Assembly (NCBI GenBank): GCA_014058105.1
Contig: JACGCM010000679.1
Location: 434,001-498,000 of the forward strand
Reading direction: 5' to 3'
DNA from: Kingdonia uniflora
Lineage: Eukaryota > Streptophyta > Magnoliopsida > Ranunculales > Circaeasteraceae
Length of the DNA stretch: 64,000 nt
The notes below the pieces were generated by a model. The model was not told the DNA's origin. It ran no database searches and worked only from the letters and a program-made list of their open reading frames with translations. Numbering within the stretch: position 1 is the stretch's first letter; each line of letters begins with the position of its first letter. Of the stretch, positions 12,790 to 23,300 are shown piece after piece. The position numbers and the translations under genes are program-made.

Positions 12790-13280
12790 TAAAATTTTAC
12801 TATAATGTCTTTCAAATTTCACATGTTTTAAAGCCTCATCAATTTTCTTCAACCCATATGTATTCTTCTTCATAGGGAATCGCCTCTTCCTAAAATTTAT
12901 TACATACTCAGGTTCAACAAATAAGAAATTATTGTGAATATGAGAGATACGTATCCCCAAAATCAGGCAAACATGAATGGGTTTCATCTGAATTATCATT
13001 CCCCCAAATTGGAATTTCATATCACCGATATGACGATCGAATATTTCCACAACCAACGTCGACATCTTTGTTGTTGTATCAATTAGCAGTAACGATACAA
13101 AGCAGGTGGTACAAAAAATATCATTTTCCTCTTTAGGAATAACTCTAAACATTTTGTGAAGTCTCACACTTACACACCGAGAGGTATAATTTTTAGCATT
13201 AGAGGTGGCTTTCTTGGCTCCACCCTCCTGCGTTTGGTTCTCCTTATCAAATTGCTCATTAATTTCTTTATCAAACTTTA
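12790..13280 (-). pseudogene. DUF1985-like N-terminal exon of the Ulp1-like gene
   Basis: A plausible acceptor TTTTCTTTTACAG ends at 13281. From there a minus-strand frame stays open for about 160 codons. It carries VSLLLIDTTTKMSTLVVEIF then GGMIIQMKPIHVCLILGIRI, the 'E..D.......F....I..T..DV..ILGLP' pattern of plant DUF1985/Ulp1-element N-termini. Further blocks of the same domain (YVNMVDDLNQFSRFP at about 12510, then WVFLYILGLKFPG) continue in shifted frames to about 12120. Confidence 0.55.
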
Positions 13281-13300
13281 CTGTAAAAGAAAAACCAGAC

Positions 13301-14700
13301 TTTAATCAAACACTTGGTAGGCAGTAAAATCACACAGACAATTTGCCACTAAAATCACAGTTTCTTCTCACACACAAGACTCAATGATTGTGAGAAAACG
13401 GTTTGTGTGATAGAGATGATTTTTGTGGTTGTCAATCACACACACGATATGTAGAATCGAGACAGTTTTTGCAGTCGTCGTGTAAGAAGAATCTGTTTGA
13501 GGAATAGGGATAGTTTGTGGCGCCAAAAACTAAGCAAACTCGTGTGAATCACACGTGATACCTAAACCTAAACAACACTAAACAAATACCAAATAATACA
13601 TAATTGGTAACAGAGTCTGCATGATTTAATATAATTAATTTGGTTAAAAGCGTGACAAATTGGCCTGTAATAAATGACAAGTAATGCATGAAATGATGAT
13701 AGTGTATGCCTTACACATCTCAAAATGGTAATGACATGTGTACATCGAGGAATTAAATTTGGGCACATGGCATGATAATATATTTTTAAATAATTTAAAC
13801 CTTTTTTTAATTTTATTTCAGAAGTGACATTCATACACTTGGATCCCACGACCTACAAACTTACTGTAATATTCAAACAGTTAACATTTTTATGAACAAA
13901 TGACAAAGTTATGGTAAAAAAAATGATAAAGAAGTCCGAATAAATGAGAAAGTCGGTATTGATAATGGCAATAAGTTCTTAACAAATGACATAGATATTT
14001 AAAAGAATGCCAGAATTCATTAGAACAAATGATATAGTTTGGTTGGCAGTAGCCACGCAGACAATTTGCCATCACTTGTTCTATGAGTAGAGTAGAGTAG
14101 AGTACCATCTCCAAGAGTAGAGTACCATCATTTTCTCCATGCCCAATGAGTAGAGTACCCGTATTTAATCAAATACTTGGTAGGCATTAGTCACACAGAA
14201 GATTTGCCACTGAATTCATACACACAAGACTTTACGATTGTGAGAAAATGGTTTGTGATAAATAATCGAGACGGTTTTTACGGTTTTTGCGATCGAGTAA
14301 GAAAAGAAACTGTTTGATGAATCAGGATCGCTTTTGGCACCAAAAACCAAACGAACTCCTGTGAATTGCACGTGACACCTAACCATAAACAAGATAGGAA
14401 ATATTAACAAAATTGGTGGCAGAGTTTGCCTTATTACAAAAAAAATATATGGTAAAAGGTGGGACAAACTGTCCTCAACCAAATGACAAGTAATGCATGA
14501 GATGGTGACAGTGTTTGCCTTATTCATACATCGATGAATTAAATTTGGACACGTGGCATGATAATATATTTTTAAATGATTTAAAATTTTATTATTATTA
14601 TTTTGGATATGGCATTCGTACTTGCGGAACCCACGTGCCTGCAAAAAATAGGTATCATTTTTCAAACAGGTAACATTTTTTGAACAAATGCCAATATTTT
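13301..14700. repeat. Direct duplication of about 550 bp upstream of the Ulp1-like gene
   Basis: A segment starting TTTAATCAAACACTTGGTAG at 13301 recurs from 14164. Both copies share, in order, ACAATTTGCCAC-like, GATTGTGAGAAAA, GGCACCAAAAACCAA-like, GACAAGTAATGCATGA and GGCATGATAATATATTTTTA blocks. The first copy ends near 13910 and the second near 14700. A third partial copy of the distal end lies near 14910-14990, and a fragment of the proximal end lies near 14040. On the minus strand this is promoter/5' UTR territory of the Ulp1-like gene. Confidence 0.7.
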
Positions 14701-15167
14701 CAAAACAAATAATAACGTTATCGTGGTACAAATGACAAAGAATTCTGAACAAATGAGAAACTTGCAGGAAAATAAATGACAGATTTCTGAACAAATTAGA
14801 AAGTTATGGGAAAACAAATGATAAATTTTTTAACAAATGAAATTGATTGCTGGTAATATAATGACAAAGTTTTTCTTAACAAATAATAAAAAACAAATGG
14901 TAATAACATGTAGCTTGATATAATAGTTTTAAATGAGTTTTATAATTTTTTATTATTTTGGAAGTTCGCACTTGTGGAGCCAAAAAATAGGTAGTTGTCT
15001 GCTGTTATATTGCAACTTTAGTAAGGACAAAATTGGTTTTTTCTCTTACAAGTATCGATTTTGGAATTTATTGTTCCTTGGGTCCAATTTTGGAAAGTTA
15101 GCATCTTTTAGTATTTATTATGATAATTGCCGAATAGAAAATTTGTGAACCGAACCGAACCATGTTG

Positions 15168-15700
15168 TTTTTTTTTTTCAAGTACGCTTTATATTATATT
15201 ACATTTTAGAGGGGGGAAACCTTTACAAAAAATCGACTAGTAAGTAAAAGATTTTTACAAGACAAACATAACAAACTACAAGTGGAGAAATATACACTAC
15301 TACATATTATAGGGTCAAAACTAATACACACAAAAAAATTGTATAAAGTCAATCTCCAACAAAGCTTAAACAATACTAGACAATTTTAGAAGAACGATCC
15401 CAAGAAGAGATGTCCTGCCCAACTTGTCTCCCCATGCCAGTCATCTGGTAATAATAATGATCTTCTAGCATGGTACCTAAAAAGGTACAGTAGACGCTCT
15501 AACTGGGACAATTGCGCTTGAAACCAACGCATGACTGGGAAACCCGATCTACCTCTTGGTTTTGAAAACCTTGCATTTTTCAGAAGGGGGCGCTCCCTTG
15601 TGAAGAGATGTTTCCGATTATCAAAAATACCATAGTTGAACCCATAGGTGAAAATACACCTTTGACAAGGAGAAGAATAAGGGAGCGGTTAAGACAAATT
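15168..15700 (-). mobile_element. Possible retroposed 3' end with poly(A)
   Basis: The minus strand has a 13-base A tract directly after GCGTACTTG (plus-strand T run at 15168-15180). It is preceded by about 200 bp of UTR-like sequence and an open stretch with GRSGFPVMRWFQAQLSQLE (about 15550-15490). This resembles the 3' end of a polyadenylated retrocopy or LINE. The coding part is not recognised and no target duplication was found. Confidence 0.3.
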
Positions 15701-16119
15701 AACCGCTTCCTCTCAGTCAAGACCTCTTTCTAAAATACAATTAGTGCCTAAAAATCTTATCCGACCAACATCATTTGAAGAAAATAACAACCAATTTACA
15801 TAACAAAACAAAGAGTAAATACATAGATTTACGCCAAAAACCCCAATTGACATTTGCCTGCAATTTTTTTCTTCTTCTTCCTCCTCCCCATAATCTACTT
15901 CTCAAATCTTTGTTTCTTCTTCTTTCGTTTACCCATTAAAATATCACCGAATAAGAAATTAAGCAACCATGACTAGATCTGAAGAAAAGTTCTTATTATA
16001 ACAAAAACTCGACATCAATTGGTGCACATAATAAACAACTGGAAGAGATAAAGAAAGAAAAAAGTAAAAAGATCAAGAAACAAATCAATTCGTTTTCCAA
16101 TTCAGACAGGGTCGGACCA
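15701..16119. other. No gene recognised
   Basis: AT-rich spacer with TTCTTCTTC-type runs near 15870-15930. No coding or RNA signal. Confidence 0.5.
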
Positions 16120-16310
16120 ACAAGGATTTGCAATTCAGGGTTCAATAATAAATTATCAACTACTTCTAAAGAGTTTACATTTCACCTCGTGGTTTGACAT
16201 AAGGATATGTAACCCTTAGTTTCAACCCCACGTGGTTTCGAACCCACAACTCCTCTCTTGCTGGAGGGTCGCAACCACCATTGGGCCAAGAGCCCAATAG
16301 CTACAATTCA
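16120..16310 (-). mobile_element. tRNA-derived SINE
   Basis: On the minus strand an A-box-like TGGCCCAATGGTGG (16288-16275) is followed about 30 bp later by a near-perfect B box GGGTTCGAAACC (16245-16234). These are the internal RNA polymerase III promoter of tRNA-derived SINEs. Between them lies GTTGCGACCCTCCAGCAAGA. The intervening sequence cannot fold as a normal tRNA, so a SINE is more likely than a tRNA gene. Ends are approximate. Confidence 0.58.
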
Positions 16311-16704
16311 CCTTTTGCGAAGTACCAAGTTGTCGGAGGCTCATTCTACACAGTGGTATTGTCCCTAATTACTTTTATTTAAAATTGAGCCTGATCAATC
16401 ACTCTAAAGAATTTGTTTTAAAAGGTATTGGTGATGAGTGGAGTGGGATCCTTTAAGTACATTAAACATGGTAATCAGAATTGATGATTGTCTAATACTT
16501 GATGTAATCGTCTCTATTATATTAGGCGTCTCTTTAGTAAGCCGATTTTGGCAGGGTGTCACATGACCCAAACGATGGTTTTGGAGCAATAAAGCAAATC
16601 AAGCACCAAACTCTACAATACTAGTGTAACTAAGTTATGATAAAATCTCATTGCGTCATTGACACGCCGTTTATCAAATTAAATAACCAAACGACTTAAA
16701 GGAA

Positions 16705-16728
16705 GGGGGGGGGGGGGGGGGGGGGGGG
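16705..16728. repeat. G24 homopolymer
   Basis: An uninterrupted run of 24 G in otherwise AT-rich DNA. It could form a G-quadruplex, or the length could be a sequencing/assembly artefact. Confidence 0.9.
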
Positions 16729-17280
16729 TTCTTCTTGTACAAAGAGAAATTTAACCTATGTCATGCTATTATGGTGTTTATCTATTATGATCTTCAAAAA
16801 TATTATTGTGAAAATTATCATTACTGTAGACTGAACACGTTATGATATCTCAAAATTGCATTTGAAACGAATGAATTGAGTATTTTCATACAAAACACAC
16901 CTAAATTCATGAATTTATATCGTTTATCACTCCATCATAGTCTATCTGCCTCACTCTTTCTTCATCTAGAGTTATGATATATTTTCTTGGCATACTCATT
17001 ATCACCACCATATCCGATCTTTTTCTATCAGTTACTGTAGAATTGTCCTTCTACATATTTGTGCTTTCCTTTTGCCTTCAATCGTTAGAATGCCATCATT
17101 TCTAAATCTCCTATCCCAAATTATATGACATGTGCTCATCTTAGAAACTAATGTTAATGAGATAATATGGCTCCATTTGTCCATAGTTTGTAACTAGTCC
17201 TAGCATATCTTAGTCATCTCGCCAATATTGATTGATTGTCATTTGGCTAATGAGGGAGACGATTATGATCTCCTGCGTGT
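16729..17280. other. No gene recognised
   Basis: AT-rich intergenic DNA between the G run and the tandem duplication. Nothing coding. Confidence 0.5.
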
Positions 17281-17755
17281 GGTTTGGATAATTTGATGCA
17301 GACGAATTATGATAAACAATGTGTTAGGTTTGCTTTCAACTTGGATACATATTTGATAACTATACGGCGGGAAGCTTTGAAATGATGGTGAATGGGAGTG
17401 TAAACTTCCACCCTCCCATTTACCATAACCCCTCCACATTTAAAGCATCCATAATAGTTTTTTGAGTTAGGTTCCACTGCTGTACGAGTTCAAGAAAACC
17501 CTAACTCCCCCCTCGGTTTGGTTAATTTGATGCATACGAATTATGATAAACAATGTGTTAGGTTTGCTTTCAACTTGGATACATATTGATAACTATACGG
17601 TGGGAGGCTTTGGAATGATGGTGAATGGGAGTGTAAACTTCCACCCTCCCATTTACCATAACCCCTCCACATTTAAAGCATCCATAACAGTTTTTTGAGT
17701 TAGGTTCCACTACTGCACGAGTTCAAGAAAACCCTAACTCCCCCCCCCCCCCCCC
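17281..17755. repeat. 234-bp tandem duplication ending in a C tract
   Basis: GGTTTGGATAATTTGATGCA at 17281 and GGTTTGGTTAATTTGATGCA at 17515 start two adjacent copies that stay nearly identical over about 230 bp. Each copy ends AACCCTAACTCCCC. The first copy ends in C6 and the second in an uninterrupted C16 (17740-17755), so the C tract has expanded in one copy. The close similarity suggests a recent event. Confidence 0.88.
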
Positions 17756-18149
17756 TGATCAGAGGCACCGCAAAGTAAAATATCGCCACAATTGTTAGAA
17801 AACCACTTAGAGGCTACATATGATAACAAAATTCACGTGTTGCCGTTGAAAAGTGACGAAAATCCTCATTAGTTAATATTGAGACATATCTGATGGTCTT
17901 TGTTTAATGCACTATATAGTTTCAGATCTCTGTCTGGCACAAACTTGAACACACGGTCCCACGAACAAACTCATACCATGCTAGATGCGCTTAACCCATT
18001 TGGGTGGTTCTAACTTCACTACGTAATTTTGCTAGAGCTCAATACGCTTCATAGTCGTCCTCTTTTAAAAGAGGAGCACCCTAATACAAAAACTTGTTTT
18101 GCTAACTTCACTACACTCAACATTTTAGTAAAAACAATTTTTTAAGTTT

Positions 18150-18500
18150 TCAACGCTAGGGACCTAGCGCCGATGAAAAAAGAAAAGAAAAACTGAGCTC
18201 CCAATGAGGGTTATAACGTTGATGGTTAATATTGAAAATGTTTGGCATTGCGTTTTTATAACATTCAAAACGCTAGGGTCCTAGCGTTGATGGGTAATAT
18301 TAAAAGTTGTTGGCCATACGTTCCTAAAACATACTAGACGCTAGGTTTCTAGCGCTAGTGGGGAAAAATAGAAAAAAAAACATAAAAATAAAATAAAAAT
18401 ATTGAGATTCTAAAGCTAAGAGCCTAGCGTTGATGGGTAATATTGAAAGCTTGATCCAGCGTTTCTAGAACATACAAAACGCAGGGTTCTAGTGTTGACA
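18150..18500. repeat. Five-copy palindromic CGCTAGG...CCTAGCG repeat
   Basis: Imperfect palindromes lie at 18153-18169 (CGCTAGGGACCTAGCG core), 18269-18288 (AACGCTAGGGTCCTAGCGTT), 18337-18356, 18412-18432 and 18477-18498. Three of them are followed by the same tail, TTGATGGGTAATATTGAAA or a close variant. Spacing is about 65-115 bp. The array ends about 700 bp before the RpoT start, so a regulatory or structural role is possible but unproven. Confidence 0.75.
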
Positions 18501-19196
18501 GGGAAAAACCCTAATTTTTTTTCGTAAATTTCATCTCAAAAGTTCATCTAAACATGAATTTTAACAAACTTTCTCACAATCACATACCCAAATTGACTTA
18601 ATCATTCTCTCTCAAGTTTGATTTTGATTATAAGTGGTGTTGCCATAACTTTTAAAATTTTGAGTTAAGATATGCCTAAAGAAAGAAAAGGAGAAAGTGA
18701 GATGAAGAAAGCGACAAAAGAAAGACGATAACGACGACAATATTAAGCGGGGTCCTAGTACTTAGCCGAAGTTTGAAAAACGAATTCGAGGAAGAGGAAA
18801 CTCGTGGAAAGAGAGAGAAAAAGAAAAATTATCGGAGAGAGGGAGAGAAACCCACAAGAGAGAGAGGAACCTCCATTTTTTGAGTTATATACACAAGGGA
18901 GGCCTCTTCATAAAAAGACAACCCATTTGGGGTTTACAAATGCAACAAGGCAGCGAATGCATTGGATGTGCCCAAATACAACACATGTTCTTAGCAAAAC
19001 GACGCTAAAAAAATCCACAAGTGAAGAGAGAGAGAAAGAGAGAGAGTTAAGAAGGGTTTAAGACATTTCCCGCAATAACGTCTTCTCCTTTAACCTCTCT
19101 CTAAATCATCATCTCCTCTGATCTGAGGCAACTCGACGGAATCCATGATTATCTAATTCTCGATCTCTCTTTCAAACCCATTTGAACAATTCTTAC
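18501..19196 (+). promoter_or_regulatory. Upstream region / probable 5' UTR of the RpoT gene
   Basis: This interval directly precedes the first in-frame ATG. It includes GA-rich tracts (about 18800-18870 and 19020-19050) and CT-rich stretches after 19080, typical of plant core promoters and 5' leaders. No single TATA box or transcription start can be fixed. An 85-codon frame starting at 18804 encodes mostly Glu/Arg from the GAGAGA tract and is more likely an upstream frame or chance than a gene. Confidence 0.45.
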
Positions 19197-20348
19197 ATGT
19201 ACAATAACAATCATACAACTACCAATCTCATCATCTACTCTTTGGACCTCTCTAAATTCTCAGAAACCAAGACCAAAACCCACATACAGATGTGGAGGAA
19301 CGTATCCAATAAAGCTCTCCCAAGAAATCTAAGCATCTCTCATAGCTCCAATTCGATATTGCCCAGTTGTAGTTCAAAGGGTGTTTCGAATTTGCCCGAA
19401 ACGATAACCAGAGCAGTTCGAACCAATTCGAGGCGAGATTCGAGGTTTATGGAGATGGAGGAAGAAGGTATGGAGAAGTTAAAGTTTCAATTTTTAAGAC
19501 ACCCTTTTAGTTTATATGAAATGGGGTGTTCTCAAAATACTAAATTTTTTGCCCAGCAAGAAGGTTTTAGGATTGGGAGTTTGGGTATTAATTATGGGAA
19601 AAACTCGATTAGTTTATTTAATAGAGGGAAATTGGCGGAATTTAAGTGTTTTAGATACCCAATTAGTTCATTTGAAATGGGGCTGTGTCAAAATGAAGAA
19701 CTTGTTAATCGGAGAGATGGTTTTAGGATTGGGAGTTCAAGTTTACAATGGGAAACTCCACCAATTAGTTCATCTAGTATTGGTTTTTGTCAAAATGGCA
19801 AATTATTATCCCGGAAAAGTTTATCCTTTGGGTTTCCCAAACACTCTAAATGTTATGCTAGTGTTGCCGAGGCCATTTGTTCGACGGATGCTGATGAAGA
19901 TGTAGTTGTAATGGATGAAGTTCAAGAAAACTTGGGCGATATGATTAAAGAAGAGAGACGGGATTTCAGAAGAAGGCGAAAGAGGTTCCAAGTACTTAGG
20001 AGGAGGCAACTAAAGATTGAGACGGAAGCGTGGATAGAAACAACTAATGACTATAAGGAGTATTTTTCAGAGATGTGTAAGCATAAGCGTGCACCCAATT
20101 TACCTCCTGTGAAGATGTTGTTTCTTGGGTGGTTTGAGCCTTTGTGCAACGCAATTGCCGCAGAGCAAGAAAAATGTAGTAGAAATCCTAAGTTGGGTCA
20201 TGCAGCATTTTTTAATCAGTTACCGGTGGAGATGATGGCAGTTATTACAATGCATACATTAACAGGCTTGTTAATGACGGGGGATGAACATGGTAGAACC
20301 GCAACCGTCCAAGCTGCTGGTAAAATTGGTGAAGCTATTGAGCATGAG
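19197..20348 (+). CDS. RpoTmp: RpoT exon 1: targeting peptide and N-terminal domain
   Basis: 384 codons from the first in-frame ATG. The upstream frame is open but has only non-ATG starts. A second ATG at 19290 begins MWRN, the usual start of the mitochondrial forms. A basic, Ser-rich presequence is followed by an unusual internal repeat (19497-19830) and then the conserved block [16 protein letters not shown]. It ends IEHE, phase 0, donor GTGGGT. Confidence 0.9.
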
Positions 20349-23300
20349 GTGGGTGAGCTTGATACTCTTTTCCACCTTTACTTGTTGTAGCTTCTGTTAT
20401 AGCTTACATATTGCGATGTAGTGAGATTGTTATTAGCCTATTTAGCAGTGCTGTATACAAAAAATAAATAAATAAATACTGTAGCTCCACCTTCGGTTCA
20501 GATTTGTCCTTGCAAAGTCTGTTTAAAATACAACTAGTTATACAGGAGAATGCACAAAGTTCTCTACTTGAAGTGGTAGGAGAAGGATAGAGGAGGGATA
20601 GAAGTTAGGAGAGAGGAATTAATTCTAACTCCCACCGAGTAATTGGCCAAGCCGCTAAAGTAGTGATTACTCTCGTTAGTAAAATAAGTCCTACGGAAAG
20701 TCCATCGATTCCTAGTCTCCAGTGAAAATCAAAAGTATTCTATTCAGGTTTTAAGCCCCTTTTTTCTGAGAAGAGAGGAGAGATGGGATGTGGGCCCTGG
20801 AGTGTTCCACTTGTTTTGGTCTTAAAATAATATGCAACGAAGAGAGACGAGGAGAGGACGCCTTTCTTTCTTAGGGCCTTTTCTAGAAAATAATAGAGAC
20901 ATGAAGACAGGCTTATAAACAATCAAACATTAGAAAATGAGGATGAAAATCATTTTCAATTTTGAGTTTCTTTATAAGAAGAACTCTTACAGACGTTCAC
21001 AAATTAAACCTGAGCAGCCAGGAAAGTCCTTGCTTGATGCTTGAGATGGTCTATGAAGCTTTTGTGTGCACCGCAACAACTTCTCTGGGATATATTTTAG
21101 TACCCTTCACTGTGCGGGAGAAAAAATAAAAACTGAGGTTTAGCTTAAGAGAGGTGAAGGTTGGGAGAAATGGGGAATGATGCAAGAGGGAGAGAGCAGG
21201 AGAGGGGAAAAGAGGGACAGGAGCAGTTTGAGAAGAATCGCAGGAAGCGATACTTATTGGAGAAGAAGTCACAAGGAAAATGTATTGGTGAAAGTGGGTA
21301 ATTAACAATATCGTGACTCTCGATATGTCATACTGTATAGGTAAGCTGAAGCTCTCTCTCTCTCTCTCTGTAGATTGTGATAATCTGGGCCATTATCTTA
21401 TTGCAGTATATACGCAAATTGCACAACAAGAACAAAGCAAAAGTAATTTCCAAGAAGTATTGCAGTTGAACCTTTTAAGAGTATATTTCATTTGTGATAT
21501 ATTGTGACAGTATTGAACTATCCATGGAACACACACTAAATGCTTTGAACAGGAACCAATAATGCAACTTATGTGCACCATGTATATCCCCATTGCTGTA
21601 TATGGAGGTGATTTTTATTTTTTTATGTTTGGCCCTGAGATTGTTTTAGGATTTCAAATTTCTACCTATATTTTTATTTCATAATTTACTTTTCTTTGTT
21701 CGGACGTAGGGACACAATTTTATAACTATATGTGCAATGAATCAGGTTAAGGTACACAGGTTTTTGGAGAAAACAAAGACAAAGACAAAGACAAAGACTG
21801 GCAAGCGAAAGAAGGAACAAGAAGTGGAACCCAATGTGGTGACTAGTGAACAAATTAGACTAAGGAAAAAAGTTGAGCATTTGATAAAAAAGCAAAAAAT
21901 TCAGCAAGTAAGGATGGCATTAAAGAGTCAGGATGATCCGAAAGCTTGGGGCCGGGATGCTCGAATAAGGGTTTGTGACTCAACCATAGCTAGTGACAAA
22001 GTTTTTTCTTGTTTTATTTTTACTTTGATATATGTTACATTATATCCATGGTTAAATATGTCTGCAGTATACCGATGTTATTGAAATTCTGCTGACCTAT
22101 CCATATGTTGGTTCAGTACATCTCTCTTTTGAAATGATGATGACGGTTAAAGTAACAATAATATATGATACACAATGTATCGATATGATCTATCTAATAA
22201 TCGAGCTTATAGATATGTTAGGAAACCCAATTATATCACAGATATTGGGATATATTAATTGCCTAATATTGTTGATATTCATGATTTTAATACAGCATAT
22301 GTATCGTCCAATACTTCAATATACAATGGATATCTTGAAGAATAGCTAGACCATTTTATCTCTTGAAATCAAAGCTATGATTTTTTTGCTTCTGATTATT
22401 TTACTTTTCAGGTTGGGGGCAATCTGATTAGCTTCTTGGTAGAAACAGCCTATATACAACCTCCCATTAATCAGATGGCAGAAAATTCACCAGATATTCG
22501 GCCAGCGTTTAGGCACTATATAAATTCCGCAAAAGCATCAAAGTAACAAATTTGCCTTCTGCTTGTACATTATTGCTGATTCACTTTTAATCAATGTGAA
22601 GAATTTTTCTGAGTTTATCTGTAAACAGGAAAGGTGCCAAAAAATGTGGGATAATTGAATGTGATCCATTAATTCTCAAGGGGCTAGAAAAATCCGTATG
22701 TTCAACCAACTATTCTCGGAGTTATGAGTATTGTTTGATTGTCAGTTGAATTGTTGGAAGTAATCTCAGTATTTGCACGTGTCTAGAATCTAGATATGTG
22801 GAAAAAAGATTTCTTCATAGGCGATATTCGTAGAGTTTCATCAATATATACAAAAGAAACCCCCCAAGTTTCACATCTTGAGGACGAGGGACAACGACAA
22901 AGCACGAGACATCCGTGTTATACATTTTTAGAAAAGTTGAATTTTCTTCGTCTTGAATATGTAAAAAGTTTTATATAAGCATATTCTTTTTGGTCACATT
23001 GATCATATGATTTTTATCTTGTGTTGACAGGCAAAGCACCTGGTTATGCAGTACAAGCCAATGTTGGTTCCCCCCGTGAAGTGGACGCAGTAAGTAATTT
23101 TAACTAAATACTAGTTTGTTAGATTATCTCCGATGGTGCTTGCATCCAACTTGCGAAAAATTGTAAAGAAAAATTCATGCGTTTTGCTCCATCCCAAATT
23201 CCAAATAGGGTAAAGGTGGCAAACATGAATAAAATAAAATAAAAATAAAGTTCTCAATTTTCTTTTGGGACTACACAACGGAAATAAGTTGACGGTCAAA

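Larger units (their letters stand above)
8770..13280 (-). pseudogene. Ulp1 (C48) cysteine-protease gene of MULE type, multi-exon, broken
   Basis: Read on the minus strand, 13280 to 8770 holds an ordered set of coding blocks. First comes an N-terminal plant DUF1985-like block (about 13280-12790, continuing in pieces to about 12120). Lys/Glu-rich linker exons follow (11640-11100, 10877-10722, 10617-10552, 10458-10391, 10270-10110). Then come a block with the catalytic His (NGNHWVLCAV, 9470-9158) and a C-terminal block with the catalytic Cys (NCNDCGIY, 8945-8770). That is the domain order of Ulp1/SENP-like proteins carried by plant Mutator-like elements, which are SUMO-protease relatives. A stop sits at the position expected for the oxyanion-hole Gln, and there are frameshifts between blocks, so I call it a pseudogene. 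Terminal inverted repeats and a transposase were not found, so whether it is a mobile element or a domesticated gene is inferred. Confidence 0.65.
9480..14910. repeat. Interspersed ACAAATGACAAAG-type degenerate repeat filling introns
   Basis: Dozens of copies of a motif near ACAAATGACAAAGTT (minus strand TTTGTCATTTGT) occur in blocks at about 9525-9760, 10880-11100, 11890-12115, 12540-12790, 13670-13690, 13890-14050 and 14480-14910. Spacing is roughly 20-40 bp. The blocks fall between the coding blocks of the Ulp1-like gene and in its upstream region, and are rare elsewhere in the window. Confidence 0.7.

Noticed and set aside
14216..14794. 192-codon minus-strand frame
   Set aside because: It lies across the duplicated upstream unit and the TTTGTCATTTGT repeat and reads as low-complexity Phe/Cys/His/Leu-rich sequence.
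9480..14910. CRISPR-like array
   Set aside because: Motif spacing and sequence are irregular and the context is a plant nuclear gene; no constant repeat/spacer pattern.
16230..16295. tRNA gene suggested by A and B boxes
   Set aside because: No cloverleaf can be drawn between and around the boxes. A SINE fits better.
18804..19061. 85-codon open frame rich in Glu/Arg before RpoT
   Set aside because: It is built from GAGAGA microsatellite sequence and lies in the probable 5' leader. No recognisable domain.
19516..19905. 129-codon second frame inside RpoT exon 1
   Set aside because: Shadow of the exon's repeated sequence in another frame; the polymerase frame is clearly the real one.
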